From assembly GCF_002008365.1 (NCBI RefSeq), contig NZ_MRDL01000022.1:62001-126000 (forward strand): 64,000 nucleotides of DNA, given 5' to 3'. Below the pieces are notes generated by a model, which was given only the letters and a program-made list of their open reading frames with translations, made no database searches and was not told where the DNA came from. This stretch comes from Rhizobium leguminosarum bv. viciae USDA 2370. GTDB lineage: Bacteria; Pseudomonadota; Alphaproteobacteria; Rhizobiales; Rhizobiaceae. Below are positions 9,279 through 19,134 of this stretch, in pieces; the stretch's first letter is position 1; each line of letters opens with the position of its first letter. The translations under genes were made by a program, and so were the position numbers.

Positions 9279-9995
9279 TCAAAGCGGCGAGAAAAGATCG
9301 ACGGCCTGCTGGCCGCGCGGAGGCTGCTGCACTTCCATCAGGCGGCCGCGGCCACCATAGGAAATGCGGGCTTCGGCGATCTTGTCGTAGGAGATCTGGT
9401 TTTCGGCGTTGACGTCCTGCGGACGAACGATACCAGCAACGTTCAGGATGCGCAGTTCCTGGTTCAGGCGGACTTCCTGCGAGCCCGATATGACGAGGTT
9501 GCCGTTCTCGAGAATGCCGGTGACGACGGCGGCGACCAGAAGGGTGAGCTTATCGGTGCGCTCGATCTTGCCCTTGCCGTCGGTGCTGGTGTCGGAACCA
9601 TAGGTCAGATCGGTCTTGGACTCGGGCGTCCAGCCGAAGATCTGGGCGTTGACGTCCCAGTTCATGCCGCTCGAATTCTTGCGGCTGCGGTTGGTCTCGT
9701 TGTCGAAGGAGCCCTTGTCGTTGATCTGGATGTCGACGGTCAGGATGTCGCCGACGTTGAGCGCGCGCGCATCCTTGAAGAGAGCGGCCTGCGAATCGCT
9801 CCACAGCGAGTAGCCCTGCGCCACGGCGCGCGGCTGCTTCGGATAGAGCGCCATCTGCGGCGTCTGGCCGTAGGCAAGACCGCTTCCGATCGGGCTCATG
9901 GCGGGCGCGCGGCCGATCTCGCTGACCGCCGTCGGAGACTGGCAACCTGCAAGGAGTGCGAGGGCGGCGATCGCGGCCGGGAAACGCATATTCAT
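9279..9995 (-). CDS. flgH: Flagellar L-ring lipoprotein FlgH
   Basis: 238 residues with a lipoprotein signal (ALLAGC, Cys18). Family motifs: SLWSDSQAALFKDARA, VGDILTVDI, INDKGSFDNET and NGNLVISGSQEVRLNQE. It forms the L ring in the outer membrane around the rod. It overlaps the stop of motE by 4 bp. Confidence 0.97.
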   Translation of the reverse strand: MNMRFPAAIAALALLAGCQSPTAVSEIGRAPAMSPIGSGLAYGQTPQMALYPKQPRAVAQGYSLWSDSQAALFKDARALNVGDILTVDIQINDKGSFDNETNRSRKNSSGMNWDVNAQIFGWTPESKTDLTYGSDTSTDGKGKIERTDKLTLLVAAVVTGILENGNLVISGSQEVRLNQELRILNVAGIVRPQDVNAENQISYDKIAEARISYGGRGRLMEVQQPPRGQQAVDLFSPL

Positions 9996-10534
9996 GAAGG
10001 ATCCTTCGACGTATTGGGATCGGACGCACTGGCAATGACGCTGGCGATGGCAGCGGCCTTCTGCGGGTCCATCTCGTTGAGGATGAGGCTCGACTGCCGC
10101 GGGCCGAGCCGCATGATCACAGCGGAGGCCACCTCGATCTTCATGTCCTGCAACTGGAGTGCGGCCGCATCCGGCTTCATCTTCTTGTAGATCTCGGTGA
10201 GGCCGGCTTCCGCCTGCTTCAGGAAATCGTCGCGCCGCTTCAGCCAGTCCTGATATTCGGCCTTGCGCTTGTCCATCTCCGCCATGCGGGCGTCGATGTC
10301 GGCGCGAAGCTTTTCCAGTTCCTGCTTCTGCAGGAGATAACGCTGGTCGCGGGCGGGCTCGGCAATGTTGGTACAGAACTGCTTGATCTCGTCCTGGGAC
10401 GTGATGTCGCCAGCCGGCGCATGTTCCTGCGCGAAGGCGCCGGGGATCGACACAAGGACGAGGCCCGCGGCCGGCAGCGCCAGCCGGCGCAGCAATTGCA
10501 GGACCGTCATGTCAGGGTTGATGATCTTGATCAT
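9992..10534 (-). CDS. motE: MotE, periplasmic chaperone for MotC
   Basis: 180 residues with an N-terminal signal peptide (LRRLALPAAGLVLVSIPGAFA), a Lys/Glu-rich coiled coil at about residues 65-110, and an MgtE-N-like tail (IMRLGPRQSSLILNEMDPQKAAAIAS). In Sinorhizobium MotE folds and stabilises the periplasmic motor protein MotC. motC itself is not in the window but normally follows motB just beyond the left edge. It overlaps flgI and flgH by ATGA on both sides. Confidence 0.88.
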   Translation of the reverse strand: MIKIINPDMTVLQLLRRLALPAAGLVLVSIPGAFAQEHAPAGDITSQDEIKQFCTNIAEPARDQRYLLQKQELEKLRADIDARMAEMDKRKAEYQDWLKRRDDFLKQAEAGLTEIYKKMKPDAAALQLQDMKIEVASAVIMRLGPRQSSLILNEMDPQKAAAIASVIASASDPNTSKDPS

Positions 10535-11652
10535 TGCAGCACAAGCTCCGCCTGCAGGGCGCCTGCCGATTTGATGCCCTGGAGAATGGCGATAATACCA
10601 TCCGGTTTCACCCCGATGTTGTTGAGGCCGGCGACGAGGGTCCGGAGGTCAGGGCCGTCGATGATCGCGACGCGCCCGCCGGTCTGCTGCGCGGCGATAT
10701 CGGTCTGCGGCTGGACGGCGGTTACGCCGCGCGAGAAGGGTTCGGGCTGGATGATCTGCGGCGTTTCGGTGACCTGAACCGTCAGGGTGCCGTAGCTGAC
10801 GGCAACCGGCGAGACGCGGACGTCCGAGCCGATGACGATCGTTCCGGTGCGTTCGTTGATGACCACCTTGGCCGGCGTATCGGTCTCGACGATGAGATTT
10901 TCGATGTCGGCCATCAGCCGAGTGAGATCGGCCGTGCGCGGCTTCTGGATCACGACTTCCTGCGAATCCTTGGCTTCGGCAACCGGGCCGCCGAAGCGCG
11001 CCGAGGCATAACCATTGACGATGTCGGCGATACGGATCGCCGTCGAGAAGTCGGGGTTGCGCAACTGCAGGACGAGATTGACCGAATCCTTGAAGCGGGA
11101 CGGCAGTTCGCGCTCGATGATCGCGCCGCCAGGCACGCGGCCGGCGGTGGTGACGCCTTCGGTGACGGTCGCCGCCTGGCCCTGCGCCTGAAAACCGGAA
11201 ACGATGGCAGCACCCTGCGCGACGGCGTAGATCTGGCCGTCGGCGCCGGAAAGCGAGGTCATGACGAGCGTGCCGCCGCGCAGCGACGTCGCATCGCCGA
11301 GCGAGCTCACCGTCACGTCGATACGGCTGCCAGGGCTTGCGAAAGGGGGCAGGTTGGCGGTGACCATCACGGCCGCCGTGTTCTTGGCGTTGGACTGGCC
11401 GCCCTGCGTCGAGATGCCGAGATTCTGCAGCATCGCGCGCATCGACTGCTCGGTGAAGGGTGAGGACCGGAAGCCGTCGCCGGTCCCCTGGAGGCCGACG
11501 ATGAGGCCATAACCGATCAGCTGGTTATCGCGGCCGGCCTGAAGGGAGGCGATGTCCTTGATGCGGGAGGTCAGCGCCCAGGCGGGCGCGACATCAGCCA
11601 AACTCATGGCGAGAACCGCGACAAGAGTAACGAAACGGAAGAACAATTTCAT
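10531..11652 (-). CDS. flgI: Flagellar P-ring protein FlgI
   Basis: 373 residues with a signal peptide (MKLFFRFVTLVAVLAMSLA) and the FlgI signature SRIKDIASLQAGRDNQLIGY followed by GLIVGLQGTGD. It forms the P ring in peptidoglycan. The ATG at 11652 overlaps the flgA stop codon (ATGA); the long open frame upstream is just flgA read in another frame. Confidence 0.97.
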   Translation of the reverse strand: MKLFFRFVTLVAVLAMSLADVAPAWALTSRIKDIASLQAGRDNQLIGYGLIVGLQGTGDGFRSSPFTEQSMRAMLQNLGISTQGGQSNAKNTAAVMVTANLPPFASPGSRIDVTVSSLGDATSLRGGTLVMTSLSGADGQIYAVAQGAAIVSGFQAQGQAATVTEGVTTAGRVPGGAIIERELPSRFKDSVNLVLQLRNPDFSTAIRIADIVNGYASARFGGPVAEAKDSQEVVIQKPRTADLTRLMADIENLIVETDTPAKVVINERTGTIVIGSDVRVSPVAVSYGTLTVQVTETPQIIQPEPFSRGVTAVQPQTDIAAQQTGGRVAIIDGPDLRTLVAGLNNIGVKPDGIIAILQGIKSAGALQAELVLQ

Positions 11653-12131
11653 TTTGCCCTCACATGGACCGTGCCGTCCGCAAGCACCGTGCCGCTGACG
11701 ATGACGCCGGAATCCATATTGCGCGCGCGGACGACCTGCCCGGTCGCGCCGTCTTCGAGCGGCGTGCCGGCGGCGGAGATCGTCATCGCCCCGAGCGAGA
11801 AGACCAGGCGGATCGAGGAGCCACGGGTCACGGTATAGGCCTCGCGCAGGGCCGAAACCGAGATGGTGCGGCCCGGCAACAGCGTGCGCTTGGAAACCAT
11901 GCCTTCGACCTGCGAAACGGATTTGGCATAATCGCCGGCGAGGTTGGGGTTGGTGACCTCGACCTCCTGAAGCTGGCTGGCCGACAAAGTGTCGCCGGGG
12001 TAGATGATCGTGGTCGGGACGACGGCATAACCCATGCCGGCATCCGCGTTCGCGGGCAAGATAATGCCCGCGACTGCGATCGTGGCTGCCGCCACCCATC
12101 CTGAGATGTGTCCTGCCCGGCAAAACATCAT
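11649..12131 (-). CDS. flgA: P-ring assembly chaperone FlgA
   Basis: 160 residues, a signal peptide followed by an SAF-type domain (VVPTTIIYPGDTLSASQLQ, LLPGRTISVSALRE) and a C-terminal strand-rich part ending VLADGTVHVRAK. FlgA is a periplasmic chaperone for FlgI. The gene lies 15 bp after flgG and overlaps flgI. Confidence 0.93.
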   Translation of the reverse strand: MMFCRAGHISGWVAAATIAVAGIILPANADAGMGYAVVPTTIIYPGDTLSASQLQEVEVTNPNLAGDYAKSVSQVEGMVSKRTLLPGRTISVSALREAYTVTRGSSIRLVFSLGAMTISAAGTPLEDGATGQVVRARNMDSGVIVSGTVLADGTVHVRAK

Positions 12132-12146
12132 GTTTCGGCCCTTCCC

Positions 12147-12935
12147 TTACTTCAGGTTCTTGCTGACGATGGAGGCCATTTCATCAGCGGTGGTGATCAC
12201 CTTGGAATTCATTTCGTAAGCGCGCTGGGCCGAGATCAGCTCGGTGATTTCCTTCACCGGGTCAACGTTCGAAGATTCCAGGTAACCCTGCTTCATGTAG
12301 GCGAAACCTTCCTCATCGGGATTGCCGATGACCGCTTCGCCGGAGGCCGCCGTTTCCTGGAAGAGATTGTCGCCGAGCGGCTGGAGACCCGCCTCGTTGA
12401 CGAAGTCAGCAAGCGTCAACTGACCGAGCACGGTCGCATCCGTCGCACCCGGCAGCTTGGCAGAAACCTGGCCGGAGCGGCTGATCGTCAGCTCGGTCGA
12501 GCCTGTTGGAATGGTGATGCCGGGAAGGACCTCGTAGCCGTCGATGGTGACGAGCTGGCCCTGGTCGTTCTTGTTGAAGGCGCCGGCGCGGGTGTAGAGC
12601 GTCGTGCCGTCGGTCGACTGGATCTGGAAGAAGCCCTTGCCGATCAGCGCCACGTCGAGATCGTTGCCGGTCTGGGTCAGTTCGCCCTGGAGATGCAGGT
12701 TGCGGACCGCCGAGGTCTGGACGCCGAGGCCGATATTGGCACCTTCCGGAACGACGGCCTGGTTGGCGCGGTTGGCGACACCCTTAGCACGTTCGGTCTG
12801 GTAGAGAAGATCCGAGAATTCGGCGCGAGCGCGCTTGAAACCCGTCGTATTGATGTTTGCGATGTTGTTCGCAATGACTTCCAGATTGGTCTGCTGGGCA
12901 TCCATGCCCGTTGCTGCGATGGCGAGCGCTCTCAT
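12147..12935 (-). CDS. flgG: Flagellar distal rod protein FlgG
   Basis: 262 residues, normal for FlgG. The rod/hook N-terminal motif ([20 protein letters not shown]) and the C-terminal motif ([20 protein letters not shown]) are intact. It builds the distal rod through the P and L rings. It lies 19 bp after fliE. Confidence 0.97.
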   Translation of the reverse strand: MRALAIAATGMDAQQTNLEVIANNIANINTTGFKRARAEFSDLLYQTERAKGVANRANQAVVPEGANIGLGVQTSAVRNLHLQGELTQTGNDLDVALIGKGFFQIQSTDGTTLYTRAGAFNKNDQGQLVTIDGYEVLPGITIPTGSTELTISRSGQVSAKLPGATDATVLGQLTLADFVNEAGLQPLGDNLFQETAASGEAVIGNPDEEGFAYMKQGYLESSNVDPVKEITELISAQRAYEMNSKVITTADEMASIVSKNLK

Positions 12936-12954
12936 GTGTTCGTCCTCAAATCAG

Positions 12955-13296
12955 TTACATCTGCATCTTGGTGACTTCGAGAAAGGCCGAGACGACCTTG
13001 TCGCGGATGGCAATCGCGGTCTGCAGCGTCTGCTCGGCCTGGAGCATGGAATCGACGACTTCACGCGTCGTGGCCGTGCCCTTGATACCGGCAAAGGACA
13101 TGCTTTCCGCACCCTTCAGGCTGGTGACCGCGTCGCTCGCCATGTTGCCCATGACCGAGGCGAAGCTCATGCCATTGGCGGCACCAGCGGCGCCCGGCAT
13201 GGTGGCGGCAGACGACGAGGCGGAATTTTCGGCGTCGGCGGCGCCGAGCGCACGGGTCATTGACAGGTTGCTGACATTCTGGACGCTGCTGATCAT
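12955..13296 (-). CDS. fliE: MS ring-rod junction protein FliE
   Basis: 113 residues. The N-terminal part is Ala/Ser-rich and variable; the conserved C-terminal helix reads SMLQAEQTLQTAIAIRDKVV and ends EVTKMQM. FliE joins the FliF ring to the proximal rod. It follows flgC by 2 bp. Confidence 0.95.
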   Translation of the reverse strand: MISSVQNVSNLSMTRALGAADAENSASSSAATMPGAAGAANGMSFASVMGNMASDAVTSLKGAESMSFAGIKGTATTREVVDSMLQAEQTLQTAIAIRDKVVSAFLEVTKMQM

Positions 13297-13298
13297 GA

Positions 13299-13715
13299 TT
13301 ATTGGCTCTTCAGGAGATCGATCGTGGAGGAGATGAGATCGCGGGTCTGTTTGATGGTCTGCAGATTGGCGTCATACGAGCGGTTGGCTTCGCGCATATC
13401 GGCCATCTCGACCAGGATGTTGACGTTCGGCAGCTTGACGACGCCCTTCTTGTCCGCAGCCGGGTTGCTGGGATCGAATTCAGTGCTGAAGTCGCCTTCG
13501 TCGACGCCGACCTTCTTGACGCCGACCGTCTCGACGCCGCTGGCGCGATCCATCTGCTGGCCGAAGGTAATCGTCTTGCGCCGATAGGGCTCGGCGCCGG
13601 GCGTGTCGCCAGTCGAGCGGGCATTGGCGATGTTTTCCGAGACGATGCGCAGGCGCGTTGACTGCGCTTCGAGCCCGGAGCCGGCGATTTTCATTGCTGC
13701 TGAAAGCGGATCCAT
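13299..13715 (-). CDS. flgC: Flagellar proximal rod protein FlgC
   Basis: 138 residues with the FlgC features: [40 protein letters not shown] and a C-terminal helix with [13 protein letters not shown]. It follows flgB by 4 bp in the flgB-flgC-fliE order seen in most bacteria. Confidence 0.97.
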   Translation of the reverse strand: MDPLSAAMKIAGSGLEAQSTRLRIVSENIANARSTGDTPGAEPYRRKTITFGQQMDRASGVETVGVKKVGVDEGDFSTEFDPSNPAADKKGVVKLPNVNILVEMADMREANRSYDANLQTIKQTRDLISSTIDLLKSQ

Positions 13716-13719
13716 GACT

Positions 13720-14112
13720 TTACCTTCTGACGGTCATCAACATCATGCGGTTGAAGGAACTGACCAGCGAGGTGTTCAGATCGTACTGACGCTTGATATC
13801 GCCCGACTTGGAAAGCTCCTCGGCCAAACCGACCGTATTGCCGGATTCCTGGACGCCGATTTCCTGGTCGAGTGCAGCCTCCTTGACGTCGATATCGCCG
13901 CTGTTGCTGAAATCATTACCGCTGAGATGCGCCGGATTGGTGCGCGCCATGGCGATGTCGGACTTGTCGAGCACAGCGTCAAAGGGCGTGACGTCCTTGG
14001 CGTGGAACTTCGGGGTATTGGCATTCGCGATGTTGCCGGCAACAACCTGCTGACGAATCGTCAGCCATTCCGCCTGTCGCGAAGCCAAGTCGAAAAGTTG
14101 GATTGGTTGCAT
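13720..14112 (-). CDS. flgB: Flagellar proximal rod protein FlgB
   Basis: 130 residues. N-terminal rod motif [18 protein letters not shown] and C-terminal [13 protein letters not shown]. It is the first gene of the flgB-to-fliP run. About 120 bp separate it from the terminator of the fliI operon, so its promoter should lie between 14113 and 14234. Confidence 0.96.
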   Translation of the reverse strand: MQPIQLFDLASRQAEWLTIRQQVVAGNIANANTPKFHAKDVTPFDAVLDKSDIAMARTNPAHLSGNDFSNSGDIDVKEAALDQEIGVQESGNTVGLAEELSKSGDIKRQYDLNTSLVSSFNRMMLMTVRR

Positions 14113-14234
14113 GAAACTCTCCGTTTTTACTGTCCCGAACCTAGTGCGGTAATCTTGCGTGGGACTTACGGGAATTCAGGCTTCGAGAGGCTTTTGTGCG
14201 AACGCCGCCGCTATCAAAAGAACAGGGGTAAAAG

Positions 14235-14272
14235 AACAGGGGCTCCGGCCGGTTCGCGGCGGAGCCCCTGTT
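14235..14272 (-). terminator. Hairpin after the fliI operon
   Basis: Perfect 12-bp inverted repeat AACAGGGGCTCC / GGAGCCCCTGTT just past the stop of the unknown gene at 14293. The T tract on the minus strand is short and interrupted, so termination may be partial. Confidence 0.6.
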
Positions 14273-14292
14273 GCCTGGGTTTGCGGACAGGT

Positions 14293-14835
14293 TCAGTTGT
14301 TCTGGTAGGTCTCGCCCTTGGAGGTGACGATCACCCATTTGCCGTCGCGCTGCTCGAGCGTCGCAAGGCGGCTTTCATCGGGCAGGATCGAGCCGATGCG
14401 CACCACATACATCCCGGAGGGATCCTCGATCAGCGCCCGGCCGTTGGAAACATGCAGCAGGCGGAAGGATGATTTGCCGGGGAAGGGCTGATCCTCCAAT
14501 ATGGGGCCGCCATCGCGCTCCTTGCCGAGATCGGACACCGTTGCGGTCGTCAGCGGATCGATCGGCGGGGCCTTTTTGTCCCCCTCGTTCTTGTTGACCA
14601 TGGCAAGCGGCGAGACGCTGAAGACGTTGCGCGCCGGCCAATCCGGCAGTTCGCGCGAATTGCTGCTGGTGGCAACATTGATGCCGAACTTGTCCGCGTT
14701 GAAGAACACGTACCAGGGGAAGAAAGCGGAGGCGCCGGCAAGCGCCAGGCCGGTATAGGTCAGCAGCCGATCCAGGATGACGGTTTTCTTGCGTTGCTTC
14801 AGGGAAGCGATGCGTTCGTCGTCGAATTCAGTCAC
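14293..14835 (-). CDS. Unknown flagellar-operon membrane protein
   Basis: 180 residues from a GTG start at 14835, preceded by AGAGGAG at a good distance. The frame is open further upstream, but that part overlaps fliI and is not protein-like. The short basic N-terminus is followed by one membrane helix at about residues 25-45 (YTGLALAGASAFFPWYVFF), then a soluble, probably periplasmic domain. No family is recognised. It starts 3 bp after the fliI stop and so shares its operon. It is not FliJ-like: no long coiled coil is present. Confidence 0.75.
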   Translation of the reverse strand: MTEFDDERIASLKQRKKTVILDRLLTYTGLALAGASAFFPWYVFFNADKFGINVATSSNSRELPDWPARNVFSVSPLAMVNKNEGDKKAPPIDPLTTATVSDLGKERDGGPILEDQPFPGKSSFRLLHVSNGRALIEDPSGMYVVRIGSILPDESRLATLEQRDGKWVIVTSKGETYQNN

Positions 14836-14837
14836 GT

Positions 14838-16235
14838 CTATCTCCTCTGGATGGGTCCGCCCTGATTGCCCATGCCGGCTGCAGCCTTGAGCGCGCCGGC
14901 GAGATCGGCAAAGGCATCGGGCGAGTCGCGATCGCCCGGAGACTGTTTCAGGACGTCGTAAATGATCGGCACCTGCTTGACCGCCATGTCGAGATCGGGA
15001 TCGGCACCCTGGCGGTAACCGCCGATCAGGCGCAGGTCGCGCGTCTCCTCGAAGCGGTGAATCAGCACCTTTAGCCGCGACACCAGCTTTTCCTGGTCCG
15101 GCGTCCAGGCCTTGCGGGCAAGACGCGAGATCGAGGCGAGCGGATCGATCGGAGGATAACGCCCTTCTTCGGCGAGACTGCGCTGCAGGACGATATGACC
15201 GTCGAGGATGCCGCGCGTCGAATCGGCAATCGGGTCGTTGTGATTGTCGCCGTCGACGAGGATCGAGATGATCGCCGTGATGGTTCCGGCGCCCTCGGGG
15301 CCGGGACCGGCGCGTTCCAGCAGGCGTGGCAGCTCGGTGAAAACGGAAGCGGGATAGCCGCGCGCGATCGGCGGCTCGCCGGAGGCGGTCGCCACCTCGC
15401 GGATCGCATGGGCGAAACGCGTGACGCTGTCGACGATGAAGAGGACGTTCTCGCCCTTGTCGCGGAAATGTTCGGCGATGGTGACGGCCGTCAGCGGCGC
15501 CATCTTGCGAAGCATCGGGCTCTCGTCGCTGGTTGCGACGACCGCGATCGCCTTCCTCATATTGCTGCCGAGCGTATCCTCGATGAATTCGCGCACCTCG
15601 CGGCCGCGTTCGCCGACGAGCGCAATGACAACCTTGTCGAAAGCATCGGCGCGGGCGAGCATGGACAGAAGCGTCGACTTGCCAACACCGGAGCCGGCGA
15701 AGATGCCGAGGCGCTGCCCCAGGCAGAGCGGCGAGAAGATGTCGATCGCGCGCACGCCGGTCTTGAAGCCGGTCTCGACACGCTTGCGGGTCATCGAGGG
15801 CGGCGCGGTATTGGAGATCGAGCGGCGATCGAGCCCCTCGGTGACCGGACCCAGCCCGTCGATCGGCTCGCCGAGCGAGTTGACGGTGCGTCCACACCAG
15901 CTGTCTGACGGTGAAATGCGGAAGGCGCCCTTGCGGATGACGGTATCGTGGATGCCGATCGGCTCGCCGGGTTCGATCGGGCAGACATAGATCAGCTCCG
16001 GCTCGACGCGCACGACTTCGCCCAGATGGATGCCGGTCGCCGATTTATGGGCCACGAACTCGCCGAGACGAACATGGCGGGAGAGACCGTGAACCGTGTA
16101 GTGGCCGGCGGCGATGGTCTGCACGCGACCGCCATGGGCAACCGCGAACTCCGGCGATGCGTATCGGTCGACGAGGCCCGCCAGATGCGCCAGCTTAGGG
16201 GAGAGGCCGTCCTCAGACAGTAGCGTGGTGCTCAT
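14838..16235 (-). CDS. fliI: Flagellar export ATPase FliI
   Basis: 465 residues. The F1-beta-like core is intact: Walker A GSGVGKSTLL near residue 180, the ALVGERGREVREFIED block, Walker B VLFIVDSVTRFA, and the DPIADSTRGILDGHIVL segment. It powers export with FliH and the FlhA/B gate at the inner face of the membrane. It is 21 bp after flgF. No recognisable fliJ follows it, as in other rhizobia. Confidence 0.97.
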   Translation of the reverse strand: MSTTLLSEDGLSPKLAHLAGLVDRYASPEFAVAHGGRVQTIAAGHYTVHGLSRHVRLGEFVAHKSATGIHLGEVVRVEPELIYVCPIEPGEPIGIHDTVIRKGAFRISPSDSWCGRTVNSLGEPIDGLGPVTEGLDRRSISNTAPPSMTRKRVETGFKTGVRAIDIFSPLCLGQRLGIFAGSGVGKSTLLSMLARADAFDKVVIALVGERGREVREFIEDTLGSNMRKAIAVVATSDESPMLRKMAPLTAVTIAEHFRDKGENVLFIVDSVTRFAHAIREVATASGEPPIARGYPASVFTELPRLLERAGPGPEGAGTITAIISILVDGDNHNDPIADSTRGILDGHIVLQRSLAEEGRYPPIDPLASISRLARKAWTPDQEKLVSRLKVLIHRFEETRDLRLIGGYRQGADPDLDMAVKQVPIIYDVLKQSPGDRDSPDAFADLAGALKAAAGMGNQGGPIQRR

Positions 16236-16256
16236 ACTTTAACTTTCAACTTTCGC

Positions 16257-16991
16257 CTAGCGGCTGCCCCCAAGTGTCTGGACGGCTTCCTTGAAGGAAT
16301 CTTCGCTGTCGCGCATCAGCGACGAGACACTTTCGAAGGCGCGGTTGACTTCAATCAGCTGGGTGATCTCGCGCATGGCGTTGACGTTGGAGTTTTCGAG
16401 ATAACCCTGCTCGACACCGACATTGAAGCGGTCGACGACGGCGCGCGGCTGGTCGGTGGTCATGATGCCGCTGTTTTCGTAGCGCAGGTAACCCTTGCTG
16501 ATATCGGCCTCGAACAAGCCGAGCGAAGCGACCTGGCGTTTGTCCTGATAGATGATGCCGTCGGTGCCCACGGCCGGCTCGCCGCCTTTCGTGTTAAGCT
16601 GGATCGGCGCACCGCCTGCGTCGAGCACGGGATATCCCCTGATCGAGACGAGCTCGCCGGTATCCTTGATCGTGAAGCGACCGTCCCGCGTCAGCACCTG
16701 GCCGGCCGGCGTTTCGAGCGAAAACCAGGCATCGCCCTTGATGGCGAAATCCAGCATGTTGCCGGTGTGCTGCAGTTCGCCGTTTCCCTCGTTCAGATAG
16801 TCGTTGCCCTGGGAAACGAAGGCGACTTTGGTGTTCAGCTTGTTCTTGGTATTCGCCACCATCTCATCGAACTTCACCTCGGTGGCGCGAAAACCGGTCG
16901 TATTCACGTTCGCCATGTTGTCTGCGATGGTGTTCAGACGCTTTTCGAGGGCCATCTGCGACGACAGAGAAACATAAAGACCGGATTGCAT
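16257..16991 (-). CDS. flgF: Flagellar proximal rod protein FlgF
   Basis: 244 residues from ATG 16991 (MQSGLYVSLSSQ), with GGAG 9 nt upstream; a TTG at 17006 would add five residues. Rod motifs: ADNMANVNTTGFRATEVKF and, near the end, ENSNVNAMREITQLIEVNRA. It is divergent from motA with about 250 bp between them and heads the flgF-fliI-unknown operon. Confidence 0.94.
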   Translation of the reverse strand: MQSGLYVSLSSQMALEKRLNTIADNMANVNTTGFRATEVKFDEMVANTKNKLNTKVAFVSQGNDYLNEGNGELQHTGNMLDFAIKGDAWFSLETPAGQVLTRDGRFTIKDTGELVSIRGYPVLDAGGAPIQLNTKGGEPAVGTDGIIYQDKRQVASLGLFEADISKGYLRYENSGIMTTDQPRAVVDRFNVGVEQGYLENSNVNAMREITQLIEVNRAFESVSSLMRDSEDSFKEAVQTLGGSR

Positions 16992-17245
16992 GTCGGTAAG
17001 CTCCAAGCATTGGCGATGAACGGGACGAAAAGCCGGGCGTCGTCTTGAGTGGTTCGGCCGGGATTTCGCTGAGGCGGCATCTCAGAAACGGGCGCGGGCA
17101 CCCATTCGTCTCCTTTAGACTGACGGCAGATGCTTGCGCGAAGCTGGCACGCGGAAATGCCTCGCGATCGGGCCTTTCATCAGCCTCACGCAAGGCAGAA
17201 ACCCTATCCGTCTCAAAGAAAAGCAACGTTCAGATTGGGCTGACG

Positions 17246-18118
17246 ATGAATATCATTATCGGATTTATAGTGACTTGCGGCTGTATCGTCGGCAGCTTCA
17301 TGGCCATGGGCGGCGAAGTGGACGCGCTGTTCCAGCCCTTCGAATTCCTCATCATCGGCGGCGCCGGCCTCGGCAGCTTCATCATGGCGAACCCGATGAA
17401 GGTGGTGAAGGACTCCGGCAAGGCGCTCAGCGAAGCCTTCAGGCACGCTGTGCCGAAGGAACGCAATTATCTCGATACGCTCGGCGTGCTCTATTCGCTG
17501 ATGCGCGACCTGCGCACCAAGTCGCGAAACGAAATCGAAGCCCATATCGACAATCCGACCGAATCGACGATCTTCCAGGCGGCTCCGACGGTTCTGAAGA
17601 ACAAGGAGCTTACGGCGTTCATCTGCGACTACGTGCGCCTGATCATCATCGGCAACGCTCGCAGCCACGAGATCGAGGCGCTGATGGACGAAGAGCTCAA
17701 CACCATCATGCACGACAAGATGAAGCCCTACCACTCGATCCAGATCATGAGCGATTCCTTCCCGGCGATCGGCATCGTCGCGGCCGTTCTCGGGGTCATC
17801 AAGGCGATGGCCCACATCAACGATTCGCCTGAAGTGCTCGGCCACCTGATCGGCTCGGCGCTCGTCGGCACCTTCCTCGGCATTCTCTTGTCCTACTGCG
17901 TCTGCTCGCCGCTGGTCTCCCAGATCAAGGTCGTGCGCAACAAGCAGCACCGCCTCTACGTCATCGTCAAGCAGACACTGCTTGCCTATATGAACGGCTC
18001 GGTGCCGCAGGTCGCTCTCGAATACGGCCGCAAGACGATCTCGGCTTACGAGCGTCCGTCCATCGATGCGGTCGAGCAGGAAATGATGAACCCAGGTGGC
18101 GAAAACAAGGCGGCTTAA
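17246..18118 (+). CDS. motA: Flagellar stator protein MotA
   Basis: 290 residues starting [20 protein letters not shown]; upstream in-frame codons do not look coding. It has four membrane helices (two at the N-terminus, two around residues 170-220), and the cytoplasmic loop carries charged residues ([18 protein letters not shown]) that contact FliG. With MotB it forms the proton channel. It abuts fliM with no gap and leads the motA-fliM-fliN-fliG operon. Confidence 0.96.
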   Translation: MNIIIGFIVTCGCIVGSFMAMGGEVDALFQPFEFLIIGGAGLGSFIMANPMKVVKDSGKALSEAFRHAVPKERNYLDTLGVLYSLMRDLRTKSRNEIEAHIDNPTESTIFQAAPTVLKNKELTAFICDYVRLIIIGNARSHEIEALMDEELNTIMHDKMKPYHSIQIMSDSFPAIGIVAAVLGVIKAMAHINDSPEVLGHLIGSALVGTFLGILLSYCVCSPLVSQIKVVRNKQHRLYVIVKQTLLAYMNGSVPQVALEYGRKTISAYERPSIDAVEQEMMNPGGENKAA

Positions 18119-19069
18119 ATGACTATGAGCAATGCTTCGCACGACAAACCGACAATGGATCCTGCCCTCCTCGCCAAGCTGACAGGCGGGCTTGGCGACA
18201 GAGGCAGGGTCGCCAAGATCTGCAGTTCCTTCGGGGAAATCTACAGCGAATTCTTTCCCGACGTCATCAAAAGCGAGACCGGCCTCGATGTGACGGTCAA
18301 CTATCTCGGCTGCGAGATCGGCTACAAGAACCACCTCATCGAAGACCTGAGCGCGAACGTCACACTCGTCGACGCGACGCTGCGCAACTGGTCGCAGAAC
18401 ATTACGCTTGCCTGCGGCAACGGCTTCGTCATCACGCTGATGGAGCATCTGCTCGGCGCCACCGCCGATACGATCGAGGAACCGGCCGACCGAATGCTTT
18501 CGATCATCGAGCTCGATCTGGCGGTCATGGTCTTCGACAAGATCGCCAAGGTGCTGCGCTCGGCCGTCAACGCGCCGGGCGGTTTCGAACCGAGCCTTTC
18601 GGCCCCGCACGCCCATGACATGCGCGCCCGGCCGCAGGAGGATCGTCCGGATGAATTCGCGGCCGCCATCAACATGTCGATCACGCTTGCCGGCATCGTT
18701 TCGGAATTTTCGTTGATCGTTCCGCAGACGGCACTGCTCAAGACCAAGGTGACGCCGCCGAAGCCGAAACGCCAGGCCAGCAGCAACTCGGCGGAATGGA
18801 CCGAACAGCTCGGTGACCAGGTCCGCCGCTCACATGTCACGCTCGAGGCCAAGATCAGGCTGCAGGACCTGACGCTGCGCACGATATCGAAGCTGATGGT
18901 CGGTGACGTCATTCCGTTCCGCGACCACGGCGACGTGCGTGTCGAGGTCAGCGCCAACAGCAAGGAATTGTATGTGTGCGAGTTCGGGCGTTCAGGCGAA
19001 AATTACATGGTCCGCGTCAAGGATACGATGAACTCGGATGATGAACTCATCCGTCATTTAATGAATTAA
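18119..19069 (+). CDS. fliM: Flagellar switch protein FliM (divergent)
   Basis: 316 residues starting [18 protein letters not shown]. The C-terminal SpoA domain is clear ([20 protein letters not shown]). The middle domain is weakly conserved, and the N-terminus lacks the usual CheY-binding peptide (ILSQxEIDxLL); only a distant [12 protein letters not shown] is there. FliM sits in the C ring and binds CheY-P in other bacteria. The identification is supported by its place between motA and fliN. Confidence 0.9.
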   Translation: MTMSNASHDKPTMDPALLAKLTGGLGDRGRVAKICSSFGEIYSEFFPDVIKSETGLDVTVNYLGCEIGYKNHLIEDLSANVTLVDATLRNWSQNITLACGNGFVITLMEHLLGATADTIEEPADRMLSIIELDLAVMVFDKIAKVLRSAVNAPGGFEPSLSAPHAHDMRARPQEDRPDEFAAAINMSITLAGIVSEFSLIVPQTALLKTKVTPPKPKRQASSNSAEWTEQLGDQVRRSHVTLEAKIRLQDLTLRTISKLMVGDVIPFRDHGDVRVEVSANSKELYVCEFGRSGENYMVRVKDTMNSDDELIRHLMN

Positions 19070-19134
19070 TCGGTTCTCTGGCTTTTGGGCTGCAAAGGCA
19101 GTTTGAGGCAAGTTTCAACTGGAATAGTGATTTC

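Noticed and set aside
10531..12123. Long frame that would extend flgI to 530 codons
   Set aside because: The extra part is flgA read in another frame; FlgI has a clear signal peptide and start at 11652.
14836..15897. Long upstream extension of the unknown gene at 14293
   Set aside because: The extension overlaps fliI in another frame and is Arg-rich; a GTG with a strong ribosome site at 14835 explains the gene.
17213..18616. 467-codon open frame on the minus strand
   Set aside because: It lies fully opposite motA and fliM, both clear by their motifs; the frame is open only because of high GC and shows no recognisable domain.
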